From Amycolatopsis keratiniphila subsp. keratiniphila (lineage in GTDB: Bacteria; Actinomycetota; Actinomycetes; Mycobacteriales; Pseudonocardiaceae), in assembly GCF_001620365.2 (NCBI RefSeq), contig NZ_LQMT02000012.1, positions 246,112-294,308 of the forward strand: 48,197 nt of DNA, written 5' to 3'. Numbering within the stretch: position 1 is the stretch's first letter; each line of letters opens with the position of its first letter. Below are positions 46,710 through 48,197 of the stretch, one piece after another. The notes under the pieces were generated by a model. That model searched no databases and was not told the DNA's origin. It saw nothing but the letters and a program-made list of their open reading frames with translations. The position numbers and the translations under genes were made by a program.

Positions 46710-48040
46710 ACAGGAGGATGCTGCTGCAGCGGCTCCGGCACCAGGTGCTGGGGCTGATCTTCCTCGTGGTGGTCGTGCTGTTCTTCGTCACCACCATCGC
46801 CTTCTACCAGAAGGCCTTCACCACGGTGACCCTGGTGAAACTGGAGACAGACCGCATCGGCAACCAGATGCGCGAGGGCGCGGACGTCAAGGTGCGGGGG
46901 ATGGTCGTCGGCGAGGTCCGGTCGATCCAGGCCCACGGTGACCGCGCGACGATGGATCTGGCGCTGCAACCGGACAAGACGTCGGTCATCCCGTCCAACG
47001 TGTCCGCGCGGCTGCTGCCGAAGACGTTGTTCGGCGAGCGGTATGTCGCTTTGCAGGTACCGGAGAAGCCGGAGCGGCACATCGCCGAGGGCGACGTCAT
47101 CCCGCAGGACCGCAGCAGCAGCGCGATCGAGCTGGAAACCGTGCTCGGCAACGTGATGCCGTTGCTGCAGGCCGTCCAGCCGGAGAAGATGGCCAGCACG
47201 CTCAACGCCGTCGCGTCCGCTTTGGACGGTCAGGGCAAGCAGCTCGGCGCGACGATGGCCGGACTTTCGGAGTATCTGGGCAAAGTGAACCCGTCATTGC
47301 CGGATCTCAAGGCCGACATCACCGGGGTCGCCGACGCCGCCGCGATCTACGACAAGGCCGCGCCGGATCTGCTGGCGGCGCTTTCGGATCTGACCACCAC
47401 GAGCAAGACGCTGGTGGAGAGCCAGCGCGGTCTCGCCGACGTCTACTCGACCGTGACGGCGGCGTCCATCGACCTGACGAGCTTCCTGAAGGTCAACCAG
47501 GACAACCTGATCCGCCTCACCACCAACCTCCAGCCCACTTTGGACGTCCTCGCGAAATACGCGCCGGAGTACCCGTGCCTGCTCAAACAGCTCGCCGGAT
47601 CGGTGCCGCGCGCGGAACTCGCGTTCGGCAAGGGCACCGCGCATCCCGAGGTCAGCCGGGTGACGATCGAGTTCACGCCGAGCCGGGGCAAGTACCTGCC
47701 CGGCGTCGACGAGCCGAAGTACAACGACAAACGCGGCCCCCGGTGCTACCCGGAGGTCCCGCCGCCGGGCCGCTGGCCGCAGTACCCGCCGGACGGCGCC
47801 ATCGACGACGGATCGTCGAAGCCCGCGCCGCCGCGCGACCCCGACGGCAGCCTGCCCTCGAACGGGACCATTCCCGCGGGCGGGAACGCGGGTGGTTCGG
47901 TGGTGAACTCGCCGGACGAGCAGCGGCTGATCGACCTGCTCGTGTCGCCGGCGATGGGCACGACGCCGGACCAGGTGCCGAACTGGGGCAGCCTGCTGGT
48001 GGGGCCGCTGTACCGCGGGGCGGAGGTGGAACTGCGATGA
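46706..48040 (+). CDS. mce4A: Mce4A sterol-transport substrate-binding protein
   Basis: A 444-residue Mce-family protein with an N-terminal membrane anchor (about 10-32, LGLIFLVVVVLFFVTTIAFY). The MCE/MlaD domain follows (about 36-115, GADVKVRGMVVGEVRSIQ), then an alpha-helical tail domain (about 130-290) and a Pro/Gly-rich C-terminus (about 350-400). The end LLVGPLYRGAEVEL is normal, so it is complete. GTG 46706 is chosen; ATG 46718 behind AGGAGG is an alternative. It is the first of the expected six Mce4 subunits. What follows is a hairpin repeat, not an obvious mce4B. Confidence 0.93.
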   Translation: MNRRMLLQRLRHQVLGLIFLVVVVLFFVTTIAFYQKAFTTVTLVKLETDRIGNQMREGADVKVRGMVVGEVRSIQAHGDRATMDLALQPDKTSVIPSNVSARLLPKTLFGERYVALQVPEKPERHIAEGDVIPQDRSSSAIELETVLGNVMPLLQAVQPEKMASTLNAVASALDGQGKQLGATMAGLSEYLGKVNPSLPDLKADITGVADAAAIYDKAAPDLLAALSDLTTTSKTLVESQRGLADVYSTVTAASIDLTSFLKVNQDNLIRLTTNLQPTLDVLAKYAPEYPCLLKQLAGSVPRAELAFGKGTAHPEVSRVTIEFTPSRGKYLPGVDEPKYNDKRGPRCYPEVPPPGRWPQYPPDGAIDDGSSKPAPPRDPDGSLPSNGTIPAGGNAGGSVVNSPDEQRLIDLLVSPAMGTTPDQVPNWGSLLVGPLYRGAEVELR

Positions 48041-48066
48041 GGACTGTGCCGAACGTGGGGTCCGGG

Positions 48067-48119
48067 TCCGTGAAGGCCTCCTTCCCTACCTTGAGCGTAG
48101 GGAAGGAGGCCTTCACGGA
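48067..48119. repeat. GTGAAGGCCTCCTTCC hairpin repeat, copy 2
   Basis: Perfect 23-base arms, 48067-48089 and 48097-48119, with loop CTTGAGC. It shares the core GTGAAGGCCTCCTTCCCTAC with the copy at 26476. It starts 27 bp after the mce4A stop codon. Confidence 0.9.
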
Positions 48120-48180
48120 CCGTTGCTTCGGGCTCGGGCGCGGTTTGGCCTCGCCAGGCGCCGCCAGTGCGCTTCGGCCG

Positions 48181-48197
48181 TGTCGCGAAAGCCACTT
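48181..48197. repeat. Start of a second GTTGCGAAAG-type repeat, cut by window end
   Basis: The last bases, TGTCGCGAAAGCCACTT, match the left arm of the 26566 repeat with one change (T to C). The rest lies beyond the window. Confidence 0.6.

Noticed and set aside
48037..48197. Beginning of mce4B
   Set aside because: Only MRT resembles an Mce start; the rest is hairpin sequence without a membrane segment or MCE domain.

Overview
The window is high-GC actinobacterial DNA. GTG starts, 4-bp ATGA/GTGA overlaps and codons ending in G or C are common throughout. Gene content and order point to the Pseudonocardiaceae, probably an Amycolatopsis-like organism; this is inferred from protein resemblance and no database was searched. 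The left third is core chromosome. Its order matches, from memory, the Mycobacterium tuberculosis stretch Rv2731 to Rv2718c: DUF349 protein, class III dioxygenase-like protein, miaA, dapF, hflX, lexA, a LysM/ChiZ-like SOS protein and nrdR, here followed by the B12-dependent ribonucleotide reductase nrdJ. An MFS exporter with its own ArsR-type repressor is inserted between dapF and hflX.

From about 14 to 28 kb lies a more accessory region. It holds a P-loop protein, a DoxX-like protein, a DUF2293 protein, a CGNR regulator, a SRPBCC protein, a TetR / azoreductase / SMR-exporter cassette, a prolyl oligopeptidase, a zinc metallopeptidase / TPR / CBS cluster, a DUF4139 protein, a secreted Xaa-Pro peptidase, an M23 peptidase and a DUF4192 protein. 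Many gene ends here carry near-perfect hairpins from at least four repeat families, three copies of one family having identical arms. From 28.9 to 32 kb an iron-dependent regulator (ideR/dtxR) is translationally coupled to galK and followed by galE, resembling the dtxR-galE coupling known in corynebacteria. A rhodanese, a 168-bp imperfect palindrome, and an acuC deacetylase / Pat-type acetyltransferase pair (reversible lysine acetylation) follow.

The right end, 39.2-48.2 kb, is the left part of a steroid uptake and degradation locus equivalent to M. tuberculosis fadD17-fadE27-fadE26 / fdxD-Rv3502c-yrbE4A-yrbE4B-mce4A. A perfect KstR-type operator (TAGAAC-CT-GTTCTA) lies between the divergent arms and two weaker copies lie downstream. 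There is an extra steroid-dehydrogenase-like SDR, and a hairpin repeat stands where mce4B would be expected to start.

Other regulatory signals that can be read directly are two LexA boxes between lexA and the LysM gene, candidate NrdR and DnaA boxes before nrdR, DnaA-like boxes before the DUF4192 gene, palindromic or direct-repeat operators at three divergent regulator/target pairs, and several -10 elements placed for leaderless transcription. The least explained signal is a 13-bp interrupted palindrome, GTCC-N5-GGAC, which recurs inside genes with AT-rich centres and rare codons. No rRNA, tRNA, CRISPR array, prophage or insertion sequence was recognised.
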